From: Planctomyces sp. SH-PL62
GTDB lineage: Bacteria > Planctomycetota > Planctomycetia > Planctomycetales > Planctomycetaceae
Length of the DNA stretch: 33,051 bases
Assembly (NCBI GenBank): GCA_945905295.1
Contig: CAMDPX010000061.1
Span: 1-33,051, forward strand
Reading direction: 5' to 3'
Shown: piece by piece, positions 16,221-24,076 of the stretch
How positions within the stretch are numbered: the first letter of the stretch is position 1
Layout: each line of letters starts with the position of its first letter
Position numbers and translations under genes: made by a program
The notes under the pieces: generated by a model
The model's database searches: none
What the model was told of the DNA's origin: nothing
Seen by the model: the letters and a program-made list of their open reading frames with translations, nothing else

Positions 16221-16784
16221 ATGAGACGGTTCTTTGCCCCCACACTCGTGTTGCTGGTTGCAACGGCGAGCTTGTTGGCGGCAGAGCTGAAGTCCGGTCT
16301 GCAAGTCGGCGATGCCGCAGGCGTGTTCAACGTCCGCGATGTCACCGGCCCGAACAAGGACAAATCGCTCTGCTATCGCTGAAGATACGGTGCTCGTCCG
16401 GTGGTCGCGATCTTCACCAGATCCATCACGGACGAATTGACCAGTTTGGTCAAGCAAATCGACGAACAAGTCGCCCAGAACGCAGACAAAAAGATGGCCG
16501 CGTTTGTCATCCTGCTCAGCAATGATGCGGATGGAGACGAAGCCAAGCTGAACGCACTCGCGGAGAAGGCCGGCATCAAGACGGGCAAAGACGCCAACGT
16601 GCCGCTGACCATCTTCGACGGCGTAGCTGGACCTCCCAACTACAAGGTTGCCGAGGACGCGGAAGTCACGGTCCTCCACTGGAAGGAACGCAAGACGATC
16701 GTCAACCACGCGTTCGCCAAAGGCAAACTTGATAAAGAAGGCGTCAAGAAAGTCGTCGAAAGCACCGCTGAAATCCTGAAGTAG
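16221..16784 (+). CDS. Thioredoxin-like secreted protein with in-frame TGA (candidate selenoprotein)
   Basis: Read with the TGA at 16380-16382 as an amino acid, this gives 187 residues. There is a signal peptide (FFAPTLVLLVATASLLAAE), then VGDAAGVFNVRDVTG, then C51-Y-R-(TGA)54-R-Y-G-A-R-P-V-V-A-I-F and a thioredoxin-like C-terminal part. The frame stays open with normal composition for 134 codons after the TGA. That argues against an old pseudogene. Related planctomycete proteins, as I recall them, have CYxC here, so TGA would replace the second cysteine of a redox CxxC. CxxU is common in selenoproteins. A hairpin fitting a bacterial SECIS follows at once. The alternatives are a recent TGC-to-TGA nonsense change or a sequencing error. 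AAGGAGATG precedes the ATG at 16221. It lies 236 bases after a secreted peroxiredoxin, so an electron-donor role is conceivable. Without recoding, only a 53-residue fragment is made. Confidence 0.65.
16380..16416 (+). promoter_or_regulatory. Possible bacterial SECIS hairpin directly after the in-frame TGA
   Basis: TGAAGAT (16380-16386) pairs perfectly with ATCTTCA (16410-16416). Inside, CG (16388-16389) pairs with CG (16408-16409). An upper stem CG-T-CC/GG-T-CG closes a GGU loop (16400-16402), with a 5-base bulge on the 5' side. The loop begins with G and lies 17 bases after the TGA, within the range described for bacterial SECIS elements. Pairing was done by eye, so chance folding is not excluded. 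Confidence 0.45.
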
Positions 16785-16814
16785 CAGAGCGGAGCAATCC
16801 GTCTCTCAAAGCAC

Positions 16815-16855
16815 ACGGCCCGCCGAATCACACGATTCGGCGGGCCGTATTTTTT
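16815..16855. terminator. Strong intrinsic terminator, probably bidirectional
   Basis: A perfect 15-bp stem (ACGGCCCGCCGAATC at 16815-16829, complement at 16834-16848) with a 4-base loop is followed by ATTTTTT. It ends the plus-strand gene stopping at 16784. An A-rich run on the other side is short, so termination of the minus-strand transporter gene is less certain. Confidence 0.9.
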
Positions 16856-16875
16856 GGAAAAGCCGGACTTCTGGT

Positions 16876-18180
16876 TCAGGCAGTCTTGTCGCTGTTGATC
16901 TTCGGCGGATGGAAGAACACACCCAGCGCGATTGCGGCAGCGACTGCGGCGAAGAGCGGCACGAGGAACAGGCCGCGGAAGTCCGTGACGCCATCCTTGG
17001 TGAAGACCGTCTGAATCAGCGTCGGGCAAATCGTGTTGGCAACCAACGACCCGATGCCGAGAATCATCACATTGAACAAGCCTTGAGCGCTCGAACGCAT
17101 GTCCTTCGGAAAGAACTCATCCACGAAGATGTAGACCGTCGCGAAGAAGAAGGCGTAGCAGATGCCGTGCAGAACCTGGACGGCGATGATGAGCCAAGGA
17201 TGCTCCGGGAAGAACGAGTACACGCCGAACCGCACCGCGTGGCCGAGAATGCCGAAGATCATCGTCGTCCGCCAGCCGAGACTCTTCAGCGTCATGCCGA
17301 GGACAAACATGGTCAGGATCTCCGCGATCTGCCCGACGCTCATCACCGGCATGATCCAGTTGCCCGGAATGCCGACGCCACCCGCGGTCGTGGCTGCTCC
17401 GAGAAAGCTGCCGGTCCAATTGAAGTAGCAGTTGTGGACGAAGGCATCGACGAACGTGACCAGCCAAAGCACGAGCACGAAAGGATGCTTCAACAGCTTC
17501 AACGCTCCAAGCCACGCGAGGCTTCCCGATTCTCCCTCAGCGGCTTTCTTCGGTGGTGTGTGCGGCAGGCCGAGGCTGAACACCGCCAGCACGAGCGAAG
17601 CGACGCCGGCAACGATGTAGGTCCACTTCGTTCCCTCTTGCAAAGCGGCTCCCGTCAGACCGTTCTTGAGCGCTGCCTCGATCCAACTGACGAGACCTTC
17701 GGGGTTCGACGCTTTGACCGCTTGCCAATCGACGAGGATAAACGTGAACGGCCACGCGGCGGCAATCCAGCCAATCGTGCCACCCATGCGAACGATGCCG
17801 AATTCTTCCTGAGCATCCTTCATGCTGGCGAACGCGATCGAATTGGTGATCGAGATGGTCGGCACGTAAAAAACGCAGTGAACCAGCATCAGAGCAAAGA
17901 ACGACCAAAAGTCAGTCACGAAGGCACAGCCCAGAATCGACAGCCCGCCGATCAGATGGCTGACGGACAGGAATTTCTCGGCGGCGAAGTTGCGGTCGGC
18001 AAATTGGTTGCTGAAGAACATCGCCAGAATTGCGGCCGCCGGAAAGGCGTTGAGAATCAGCGTCTGCTGCCACGGCTCAAATTTCAAACTTGGCAAATAG
18101 CCGAAGATCATCGGCAGCCAAGCGCCCCAAATGAAGAACTCCAAAAACATCATCGCAAAGAGTTTCAGCCGAACGCTCAT
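16876..18180 (-). CDS. MFS nucleoside:H+ symporter-family transporter
   Basis: The 434-residue polytopic protein has about 12 hydrophobic segments. Its N-terminus ([22 protein letters not shown]) and the internal [12 protein letters not shown] motif match the nucleoside/H+ symporter family (NupG/XapB/YegT type) of the major facilitator superfamily. It would import nucleosides or related compounds by proton symport across the inner membrane. The divergent neighbour is purA, so a purine-related role is an attractive but unproven inference. Planctomycetes carry many such paralogs. The gene converges on the strong terminator at 16815-16855. Confidence 0.87.
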   Translation of the reverse strand: MSVRLKLFAMMFLEFFIWGAWLPMIFGYLPSLKFEPWQQTLILNAFPAAAILAMFFSNQFADRNFAAEKFLSVSHLIGGLSILGCAFVTDFWSFFALMLVHCVFYVPTISITNSIAFASMKDAQEEFGIVRMGGTIGWIAAAWPFTFILVDWQAVKASNPEGLVSWIEAALKNGLTGAALQEGTKWTYIVAGVASLVLAVFSLGLPHTPPKKAAEGESGSLAWLGALKLLKHPFVLVLWLVTFVDAFVHNCYFNWTGSFLGAATTAGGVGIPGNWIMPVMSVGQIAEILTMFVLGMTLKSLGWRTTMIFGILGHAVRFGVYSFFPEHPWLIIAVQVLHGICYAFFFATVYIFVDEFFPKDMRSSAQGLFNVMILGIGSLVANTICPTLIQTVFTKDGVTDFRGLFLVPLFAAVAAAIALGVFFHPPKINSDKTA

Positions 18181-18383
18181 CGAGTTCCCTTTCGCGCTGT
18201 GAGCAAGTTGCCGAGTTCAAGAGGTGCGTCATCTTGTCGGTGGCCTCGCGAGGCCGCAAGCGTCGGGATTCGGCATTCGACGAGATCAGTTCTGTGTCTC
18301 CCGTTCCCTGTCTCTCATCCCCAGAGCCATTACACTCCCCGCGTTTGTGCGCAGCCATTTTTCATTTCGATCGAGGATTCATC

Positions 18384-19667
18384 GTGACGGCAACAGCAGT
18401 CGTAGGTTTGCAGTGGGGTGACGAGGCCAAAGGGAAGATCGTCGATTTACTGACGTCCGAGCATGACATCGTCGTCCGATATCAAGGTGGCAATAACGCC
18501 GGGCACACGGTGAAGTTCGACGGGCAGACCTACAAGCTGTCGTTGTTGCCGGCCGGCATTTTGCGAGATGGCATCACGTCAGTCGTGGCGACGGGCGTCG
18601 TGATCAACCCGAAAGCGTTTCTCGCCGAGCTAGACGGGATCGTCTCGCGCCGCGGACCGGTGGCTCCCGAACGATTCAAAGTCAGCGATCGAGCCCACGT
18701 CATTTTCCCGTATCACATGGTCGAGGAAGCGGTGCTGGAGAACTCGCGGCAGGCCGAGAAGATCGGCACGACGATGCGCGGCATCGGCACCTGCTATCGC
18801 GAGAAGGCTGGCCGAACACACGCGATTCGGATTGGTGACCTGCTTTATCCGGATCTGCTCCGCAGTCGGCTGCAGGAAATCGTGGCGTTCAAGAATCAAA
18901 TGCTGGCCGCGCTCGATCCGGCGTTCCAACCGTTTGACGCTGACGCGATCTTCGCCGAATACCTCACCTACACCGAGCGACTCAAACCGTACATCTGCGA
19001 CACGACTGCGTTCCTGCATCACGCGATTGCCGACAAGAAGCGGCTGTTGTTTGAAGGTGCTCAAGGCAGTCTGCTTGATCTCGATCACGGCACGTTCCCC
19101 TACGTGACCTCGTCGAGCAGTTCGGGCTGCGGCATTCACAGCGGTAGCGGTGTTCCGGAGCGGACAATCTCGCGGATGATCGGCATCGTGAAGGCCTACA
19201 CGACGCGCGTCGGCGGCGGCCCTTTCCCAACGGAGCTGAACAACGAAATCGGCCAACACATTCGCGATGTCGGCCACGAGTACGGCACGGTGACCGGTCG
19301 CCCGCGCCGTTGCGGTTGGTTCGACTCCGTCGCTGCCGGCTACGGAGCGCGTATCAGCGGCATCGACTGCCTGGCGGTCATGCTGCTCGATGTGCTCAGT
19401 GGTCTGGATGAATTGAAAGTGTGCGAGGCTTATGAGATCGACGGCGAACGGACGACCGACTTCCCCAGCCATGTCGAGCGGCTCGCTCAAGTCCAACCGG
19501 TGTATCGCACGTTGCCGGGTTGGAAGTGCGAGATCTCGCACATCCGCAAGGTCGCTGACCTCCCCGCCAACGCACGGCGTTACGTGGACACGATCGCCGA
19601 GTTGCTGAACTCACGAGTGGAAATCATCTCGGTCGGCCCGGACCGCGAGCAGACGATCCTCGGCTGA
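18384..19667 (+). CDS. purA: Adenylosuccinate synthase
   Basis: PurA joins IMP and aspartate using GTP to form adenylosuccinate, the first committed step of AMP synthesis. The 427-residue length is standard. [12 protein letters not shown] near residues 10-21 contains the catalytic Asp13, and NNAGHTV contains His41. [17 protein letters not shown] (IMP/GTP-contact region), [22 protein letters not shown] and the RPRRCGWFD segment are all present. The usual Gly in GDEGKGK is Ala here; this does not touch the catalytic residue. The GTG at 18384 was chosen as start because it gives the family N-terminus and follows GAGG by 7 bases. An upstream in-frame start would add about 50 residues absent from the family. 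It is cytoplasmic. Confidence 0.96.
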   Translation: MTATAVVGLQWGDEAKGKIVDLLTSEHDIVVRYQGGNNAGHTVKFDGQTYKLSLLPAGILRDGITSVVATGVVINPKAFLAELDGIVSRRGPVAPERFKVSDRAHVIFPYHMVEEAVLENSRQAEKIGTTMRGIGTCYREKAGRTHAIRIGDLLYPDLLRSRLQEIVAFKNQMLAALDPAFQPFDADAIFAEYLTYTERLKPYICDTTAFLHHAIADKKRLLFEGAQGSLLDLDHGTFPYVTSSSSSGCGIHSGSGVPERTISRMIGIVKAYTTRVGGGPFPTELNNEIGQHIRDVGHEYGTVTGRPRRCGWFDSVAAGYGARISGIDCLAVMLLDVLSGLDELKVCEAYEIDGERTTDFPSHVERLAQVQPVYRTLPGWKCEISHIRKVADLPANARRYVDTIAELLNSRVEIISVGPDREQTILG

Positions 19668-19685
19668 AGCTGCGAGGCGTTGGTG

Positions 19686-19713
19686 AGCCGCAAGGCGCTC
19701 GCGCCCTGCGGCT
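19686..19713. repeat. Palindrome after purA (family D-like)
   Basis: AGCCGCAAGGCG-CTCG-CGCCCTGCGGCT has a 12-bp stem with one mismatch and no T-run. It lies 18 bases after the purA stop and could stabilise or end the transcript. Confidence 0.65.
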
Positions 19714-19868
19714 GATTGAGTTGCCCAGAAAGTCTTGTCGCACCCGATGCTGATTGAGGACGACGGAGACTGGCAAACAACTTCAACAGGATTCCGCATG
19801 CTGTTTCCGTTTGAATGACGGAGACCGGCCCCCTGACCGGTTCTGCGACTGGAAACCCGGCATCTCCG

Positions 19869-20615
19869 TTACGCCGCGCCGCTTTGATCGAGGATCTCTG
19901 CGATGTGCAGCACGCGGATCGGTTTCTTCTGACGGCGGATCAGGCCGTCGAGGTGCATCAAGCAGGACATGTCGTTGGCAGTAAGTACTTCGGTGCCGGC
20001 TTGCTCGTGATCGTGCAGGCGGTCGAGGCCCATCATCGAGGAGATCGCTTCTTCGGCCACCGCGAATGTCCCTCCAAAGCCACAGCACTCGTCCGGGCGC
20101 GTCAGCTCGGAGAACGTGATCCCTTCCAATCCCTCCAGCAACTGCTTGGCCTTATTGAAGGCGGGACCAACACGCTCGCTGCAACTGCCGAGTCGCAGTT
20201 CGCGCAGGCCGTGACAACTTTGATGCAGGCCGACCTTGTGCGGAAAGCTCCCGCGCGGACGGCTGATCTTCAGCACGTCGGTCAGGAATTCGGTGAGCTC
20301 GAAAGTCTTGTGTTTGAACTGCTCGAAGCCGGGGCGGTCCGCGAGGTAATCGTCGTAGTGGTGCCGCACCATCGCCGTGCAACTCCCGGACGGGCAGACG
20401 ACGTACTCGTAGGGAGAGAAGATGTCGTAGAACCGCTCGGCCAACGGGCGCGTCTGCTCACACAGGCCAGTATTCGCCATCGGCTGACCGCAGCAGGTTT
20501 GAGCCTCCGGGAAATCCACTTCCACGCCGAAGCGTTCCAGCACGGACACGGTCGCCATGCCGACCTGCGGAAAGAATTGATCGACGTAGCACGGAATGAA
20601 CAAGCCGACGCGCAT
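19869..20615 (-). CDS. (Fe-S)-binding protein of the LutA/YkgE (CCG domain) family
   Basis: The 248-residue protein has two cysteine-rich CCG domains. The first has C9, C41-C42-G, C74 and C79; the second has C134, C177-C178-G and C218. This spacing is that of LutA/YkgE and of glycolate oxidase GlpC/HdrB-type subunits that bind iron-sulphur clusters and pass electrons. In the lactate utilisation system LutA works with LutB and LutC, but neither gene is in this window, so the partner must be elsewhere or the role differs. The ATG at 20615 gives the family N-terminus MRVGLFIPCYVDQ. No signal peptide is present, so it is cytoplasmic. Confidence 0.9.
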   Translation of the reverse strand: MRVGLFIPCYVDQFFPQVGMATVSVLERFGVEVDFPEAQTCCGQPMANTGLCEQTRPLAERFYDIFSPYEYVVCPSGSCTAMVRHHYDDYLADRPGFEQFKHKTFELTEFLTDVLKISRPRGSFPHKVGLHQSCHGLRELRLGSCSERVGPAFNKAKQLLEGLEGITFSELTRPDECCGFGGTFAVAEEAISSMMGLDRLHDHEQAGTEVLTANDMSCLMHLDGLIRRQKKPIRVLHIAEILDQSGAA

Positions 20616-20650
20616 GGGGACTCCTGAAATGTTGAGCGAGAATTGTAGTC

Positions 20651-20673
20651 GTGGGGCAGGTTTTCAATCTGCC
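20651..20673 (+). repeat. Single REP-like unit (GTGG type)
   Basis: GTGG is followed directly by GGCAGGTT-TTC-AATCTGCC, an 8-bp stem with one G-T pair and a 3-base loop. The layout equals that at 1952-1974 with a different stem. No inverted partner was seen nearby. It lies between the divergent LutA-like and PAP2 genes. Confidence 0.65.
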
Positions 20674-20849
20674 CGTCCCCTGTCAACGATTGGCGAGATT
20701 TGGCAAGTTCGAGATTCTGGGGTCTCAGCAACCATTTCAGAGTTGGCGTGATCAAGGCAATCCGACCGTCACCACTCCGACAGTTTCGTTTGTTCAACGG
20801 AAACGATCCGATGTTGAACGATGACCGGTTTCAGGGACGGAGCCACCCA

Positions 20850-21962
20850 ATGTCTGCGCAGAGGTCAGCGAATTCCAAACGTGTCGATGGTCTGCGCTGG
20901 GGGCTGCGCGTCGGGTTGCTCGGTCTGTTGTTGGCGGGGTGTCAGACGGTATCGCTCCGATCTGCGGCTGATCGACCGGCACCGACACCGCTGGCTTCCG
21001 AAACAACCTTCACCCTGCCGCAGCGCCAGCCCAACGGCACTCATCTTGTCTCCAAATTCGTGAGCGGCAAGACGCTCGCCGCCGGTTTTGTACCGAACCT
21101 CAACTCCGCGTCACCGGTGGCTAGCGCCATTCCACTCACGAATCGCGCCACCTTCTCGTTGGTGAACTGGCAGAGTGAAGAGCCGCCTCCGTTGCTCGGC
21201 GGCGAAACCGGGCAGAGTTCGGAAGCCCCGCTTCCAGAGATTCTCCCTGAAGTCGCATGCGATGAGATTTGTTTTCGCTGCGATCTCCGCAACGCATTTC
21301 CGACGCTCTGGTGCGACACGAAAGCCGTCGTGAATTGGAACAATGCCCTGATCCTGACAGCGGCAGGCGGGCTGGCGATTGGATTTCGTGAAAGCGACAT
21401 CGACCAGCGCGTGCGCGACGATGTGGCCGAGCACCCACAGCGCTGGGGTAAGGGCACTCGAATCCTTGGCGACATCGGCGACATCGCCTATCAAGCCCCA
21501 GTGATGCTGGGTGTCTACGGCTATTCGGTGTGGACGCAGGATGAAGAGCTGCACGACCTGATGGGATCGATCCTCAGTGCTTCGGTCATCACCGGCGTCA
21601 GCACGTCGGCGTTAAAGCTCATCACGAATACGGAGCGGCCATCGGACAAATGGAACGATGGCCAATATGGTTTCCCGTCGTACCACACGGCCAGCACCTT
21701 CGCGATCGCGGCGGTGTTGGACGAGTATTACGGCTGCCAGGTCGGCCTGCCGGCATACGCATTGGCGGCGGCGGTCGGCTTCAGCCGGATCGATGACCAG
21801 GACCATGACTTGTCAGACGTCGTCTTCGGCAGCGTGTTGGGTTTCGTAATTGGCAAGACCGTCGCCGGACGGCATCTGTGCGACGACTCGAATCTGCAAC
21901 TCAGCCCGTATGTGCATCCGACCGACGGCACCCCCGGGATCGCCATTGAAGCGAAGTTCTGA
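20850..21962 (+). CDS. PAP2-family phosphatase lipoprotein
   Basis: The 370-residue product has a lipoprotein signal ending LLLAGC (Cys31), so it is probably anchored by lipid. The C-terminal half contains the full phosphatidic-acid-phosphatase type 2 active site. KLITNTERP is near residue 255 (KxxxxxxRP), PSYH near 276 (PSxH), and SRIDDQDHDLSD near 310 (SRxxxxxHxxxD). The enzyme would remove phosphate from lipid phosphates or similar substrates; the substrate is unknown. The ATG at 20850 was chosen because it sits about 8 bases after GGACGGAG and gives a normal lipoprotein signal. An ATG at 20811 is possible. The last 235 bases overlap the antisense 3' end of the DUF218 gene. Confidence 0.85.
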   Translation: MSAQRSANSKRVDGLRWGLRVGLLGLLLAGCQTVSLRSAADRPAPTPLASETTFTLPQRQPNGTHLVSKFVSGKTLAAGFVPNLNSASPVASAIPLTNRATFSLVNWQSEEPPPLLGGETGQSSEAPLPEILPEVACDEICFRCDLRNAFPTLWCDTKAVVNWNNALILTAAGGLAIGFRESDIDQRVRDDVAEHPQRWGKGTRILGDIGDIAYQAPVMLGVYGYSVWTQDEELHDLMGSILSASVITGVSTSALKLITNTERPSDKWNDGQYGFPSYHTASTFAIAAVLDEYYGCQVGLPAYALAAAVGFSRIDDQDHDLSDVVFGSVLGFVIGKTVAGRHLCDDSNLQLSPYVHPTDGTPGIAIEAKF

Positions 21963-22999
21963 GGCGGCACCGCCGCCGGACGCATCGGCCGAGTCAACGC
22001 GTACCACAAGTATCCGACGCACTCGCGAAAGACGTAATACGCCTCCAGGACCAACCGGCGGCTCATCCGTGCTGGGACGGTCACGGCCGCGATTCCCTGC
22101 TCCTCGAACAGCAGCTTGCAGCGAGCCAGATGAAAGTAATGGCTGACGATCAGTGCCGAAGTCAGACGTTGCTCGTTCATCAATCGGCGTGTGTTTCTCG
22201 CGGTGGCCAGCGTGTTCACACCCTCTGGGTCGACCAGGATGCGTGCCTCGGGCAAACCAGCATCGAGCAGATAGCTCCGCATCGCACCCGCTTCGTTGAT
22301 CCCTTCCACGCCGGTCGCACCACTGACCAACACGAACCGCACGCGTCCGTCGCGAAAGAGTTCCGCCGCCGTGTCGAGCCGATCCGACAACGCCAGCGAC
22401 AGCGTGCCGTCGGGAGACACCCGCGCTCCAAGCACGACGGCGACGTCGGCGTCGCGACGGTAATCGGTCGAGCCGAACGTCAACACATGCAATCCAATCA
22501 TCACAACTTGTCCGATCACGACGCCGCCCACCGACAACAGCGTCGTCAACCAACTCCGCGTCTGAGCCGGCGGCGTCGCACGACGCAGCAACCAGACGTC
22601 AGCGAGGACCACGATCAGCACACCCAGACTGAGCGGCACCGGAAACGAAGACGCGATCTCGCCCTGGACGACCAGCCGGAAAAACAGCGCCACATCGAAC
22701 ACCGCTCGCAGCGCGACCGCCAGCAATCCAATCCGCACCGCTCGTGTCCGTCGGGCTGGTCGTTCTCGAACCAAGACGCCAGCGGCCGCAATCCCCAGCA
22801 AGACCGTCAGTGCAGAATTCCAAGCCACCGAGGCCCACTCGCCGCCACCCAGCGGATTGCTGATCCAAACACACGGCTCGGCCGCACGCTGCCAACGCAG
22901 AGCGGACAACGCGGACACGCCCGACGTCAGTGCCACGATCAAACTCGCCCCGGACAACAACGAGCGACCTCCGATCGTGATCAGACTCCGTGAGTTCAT
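21728..22999 (-). CDS. DUF218 (YdcF/SanA/ElyC-like) membrane protein with extended C-terminus
   Basis: The 423-residue product has about four membrane segments in its first 175 residues. A DUF218 domain follows: DVAVVLGARV near residue 185, LSDRLDTAAEL, FVLVSGATGVEG, NTLATARNTRRLM and ALIVSHYFHLARC. DUF218 proteins such as SanA, ElyC and YdcF act in envelope integrity, though their chemistry is not settled. The recognisable protein ends near residue 345. About 77 further residues are read through the antisense of the PAP2 gene and look like shadow translation (rich in R, P, S). This suggests a lost ancestral stop codon near the PAP2 stop. The gene diverges from the small lipoprotein gene at 23189. 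Confidence 0.8.
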   Translation of the reverse strand: MNSRSLITIGGRSLLSGASLIVALTSGVSALSALRWQRAAEPCVWISNPLGGGEWASVAWNSALTVLLGIAAAGVLVRERPARRTRAVRIGLLAVALRAVFDVALFFRLVVQGEIASSFPVPLSLGVLIVVLADVWLLRRATPPAQTRSWLTTLLSVGGVVIGQVVMIGLHVLTFGSTDYRRDADVAVVLGARVSPDGTLSLALSDRLDTAAELFRDGRVRFVLVSGATGVEGINEAGAMRSYLLDAGLPEARILVDPEGVNTLATARNTRRLMNEQRLTSALIVSHYFHLARCKLLFEEQGIAAVTVPARMSRRLVLEAYYVFRECVGYLWYALTRPMRPAAVPPQNFASMAIPGVPSVGCTYGLSCRFESSHRCRPATVLPITKPNTLPKTTSDKSWSWSSIRLKPTAAANAYAGRPTWQP

Positions 23000-23188
23000 C
23001 GCTCAAGTCCTTTCCGCGAGGGGTCAGCGACTGTCGTCATCGTTGGCCGTATTTGAACCAGCAGTTTCTGCCGCCCAAAATCCGAGCCGATTAGTGAACC
23101 TTGGCAAACTTTTCCGAAGTTTCCAGTCGTGACGGTCGATAACTCCATTGGGATTTTCGGAAGAACCTATTGGTTAAGAGGTCCGGCC

Positions 23189-23434
23189 ATGCCACGGAAT
23201 CGAATCGCTCTGAGTTTGGTCATCACGCTGTTGTGCCCGTTGATGTTCTCAGCGGTTGGCTGCCAGACCACGGTCGGCGGGCAAACGCTTCCGTCACCGA
23301 CTTACTTGTCGGATGACGTCCAGTACTTCCCGGCCGGACCGGAATTCAAACTGTCGAATCAGGTCCAGGCGATGGAAGAGTACAAGCTCGAACGCGAGAA
23401 GCTGCGTGCTGGCTTGGACGACGACGCACAATAA
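23189..23434 (+). CDS. Small lipoprotein, family with DDVQYFPAGPEFKL motif
   Basis: The 81-residue product has a lipoprotein signal (IALSLVITLLCPLMFSAVGC) and a short mature part with YLSDDVQYFPAGPEFKLSN and a charged helix EEYKLEREKLRAG. Function is unknown. The following gene encodes a related protein in the same order of motifs, indicating tandem duplication. AAGAGG at 23175-23180 supports the ATG at 23189. No enzyme motif is present. Confidence 0.75.
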   Translation: MPRNRIALSLVITLLCPLMFSAVGCQTTVGGQTLPSPTYLSDDVQYFPAGPEFKLSNQVQAMEEYKLEREKLRAGLDDDAQ

Positions 23435-23477
23435 TCGTCGCGAACCTCAGGCAAGTTGATCTCAGAGAGGTCGGGAC

Positions 23478-23720
23478 ATGTGGCGAATGGAATGCTCACG
23501 GAGAGTGACCACCGCGGTGCTGTGCCTGCCGATGTTGTTGTCACTTGGCTGCCAGTCAGGGTTTCGTAAACAGACCCACGCCTCGCAACGTTGCCTCAGC
23601 GAAGATCCCCGGTACGTCCCGACTGGCGCGCAGGTCAAGTTAGGGAAGAATCAGATCGAGGCACTCGAAGCTTACAAGCTCGAAAAGCAACGAGCCGCCT
23701 TGGCGAATATCGATCAGTGA
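23478..23720 (+). CDS. Small lipoprotein, paralog of the preceding gene
   Basis: The 80-residue product has a lipoprotein signal ending LLSLGC. It then has CLSEDPRYVPTGAQVKLGKNQ and a helical EALEAYKLEKQRAAL tail, matching the preceding protein position by position. A GAGAGGT ribosome binding site lies about 8 bases before the ATG. It is 43 bases downstream of its paralog and probably in the same operon. Function is unknown. Confidence 0.75.
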   Translation: MWRMECSRRVTTAVLCLPMLLSLGCQSGFRKQTHASQRCLSEDPRYVPTGAQVKLGKNQIEALEAYKLEKQRAALANIDQ

Positions 23721-23780
23721 ATTCGCCCGTCTCGAACACGACGCTGGCATCGCGCGGCAGCAAAGTTTCATGGCAACGGC

Positions 23781-23810
23781 TTGACCTTGCCGAAACTTGC
23801 TGGATAGATT
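23781..23810 (+). promoter_or_regulatory. Possible sigma70-type promoter for the leu leader
   Basis: TTGACC (23781-23786) and TAGATT (23805-23810) are spaced by 18 bases. They match the consensus at 5 of 6 and 4 of 6 positions. They lie just ahead of the leader peptide start at 23838. Confidence 0.5.
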
Positions 23811-23837
23811 GCCGCCCACTTTCCGACAGGAATCATC

Positions 23838-23885
23838 ATGCGATCCGATTTGCGACTCCTCGACCTTAGCCTTCTCCTGCGTTGA
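23838..23885 (+). CDS. Leucine-rich leader peptide of leuA
   Basis: The frame encodes MRSDLRLLDLSLLLR and stops at TGA. Seven of 15 residues are leucine, three of them consecutive near the end, and the codons used include CTC, CTT, CTG and TTG. AGGAA at 23828-23832 is a suitable ribosome binding site. The peptide is followed by an intrinsic terminator and then leuA. This is the classic arrangement of transcription attenuation, in which ribosomes stalling at leucine codons prevent termination. It is probably a regulatory leader with no function as a peptide. Confidence 0.8.
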   Translation: MRSDLRLLDLSLLLR

Positions 23886-23886
23886 C

Positions 23887-23957
23887 GCGGGGCTTTGGTG
23901 TCGTTGTCGCTTTCCGACCGTGCGAATACACCCTGAGCCTCCGCTGGAGGCTCAGGG
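23887..23957 (+). promoter_or_regulatory. Leucine attenuator: antiterminator and terminator region
   Basis: GCGGGGCTTTGG (23887-23898), right after the leader stop codon, can pair imperfectly with the 5' part of the terminator stem (CCTGAGCCTCCGC). That would make an alternative hairpin that disrupts the terminator. The pairing has one bulge, two G-U pairs and one mismatch by hand alignment. This fits an antiterminator formed when the ribosome stalls on the leader's leucine codons. Confidence 0.5.
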
Positions 23958-23964
23958 TTTTTTT
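23931..23964 (+). terminator. Attenuator terminator before leuA
   Basis: CCCTGAGCCTCC (23931-23942) and its exact complement (23946-23957) form a 12-bp stem with a GCT loop. TTTTTTT follows. It lies between the leader peptide and leuA, so it must be passed for leuA expression. Confidence 0.92.
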
Positions 23965-24000
23965 GTTTTGATTTCTTGAACTTCGCTGGCGCGGCAATCT

Positions 24001-24056
24001 AGCCCGACGCGCCGGCGAGAGAGGGCGAGGCAGACCCTCGCTCGCGCATCGGGCTT
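24001..24056. repeat. Long imperfect palindrome between attenuator and leuA
   Basis: AGCCCGACGCGC pairs with GCGCATCGGGCT with one mismatch. Inside, CGAGAGAGGG pairs with CCCTCGCTCG with one mismatch. The structure ends 20 bases before the leuA start codon, close to the ribosome binding site at 24065-24070. Confidence 0.75.
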
Positions 24057-24076
24057 GTATGACTGGAGAACCCGAA

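Noticed and set aside
16909-18387. 492-codon plus-strand open frame opposite the nucleoside transporter
   Set aside because: The minus-strand frame encodes a clear polytopic transporter; the plus-strand product is very rich in charged residues and has no recognisable domain.
19869-20615. Complete lactate utilisation operon
   Set aside because: Only the LutA-like gene is present; no LutB or LutC homolog lies nearby.
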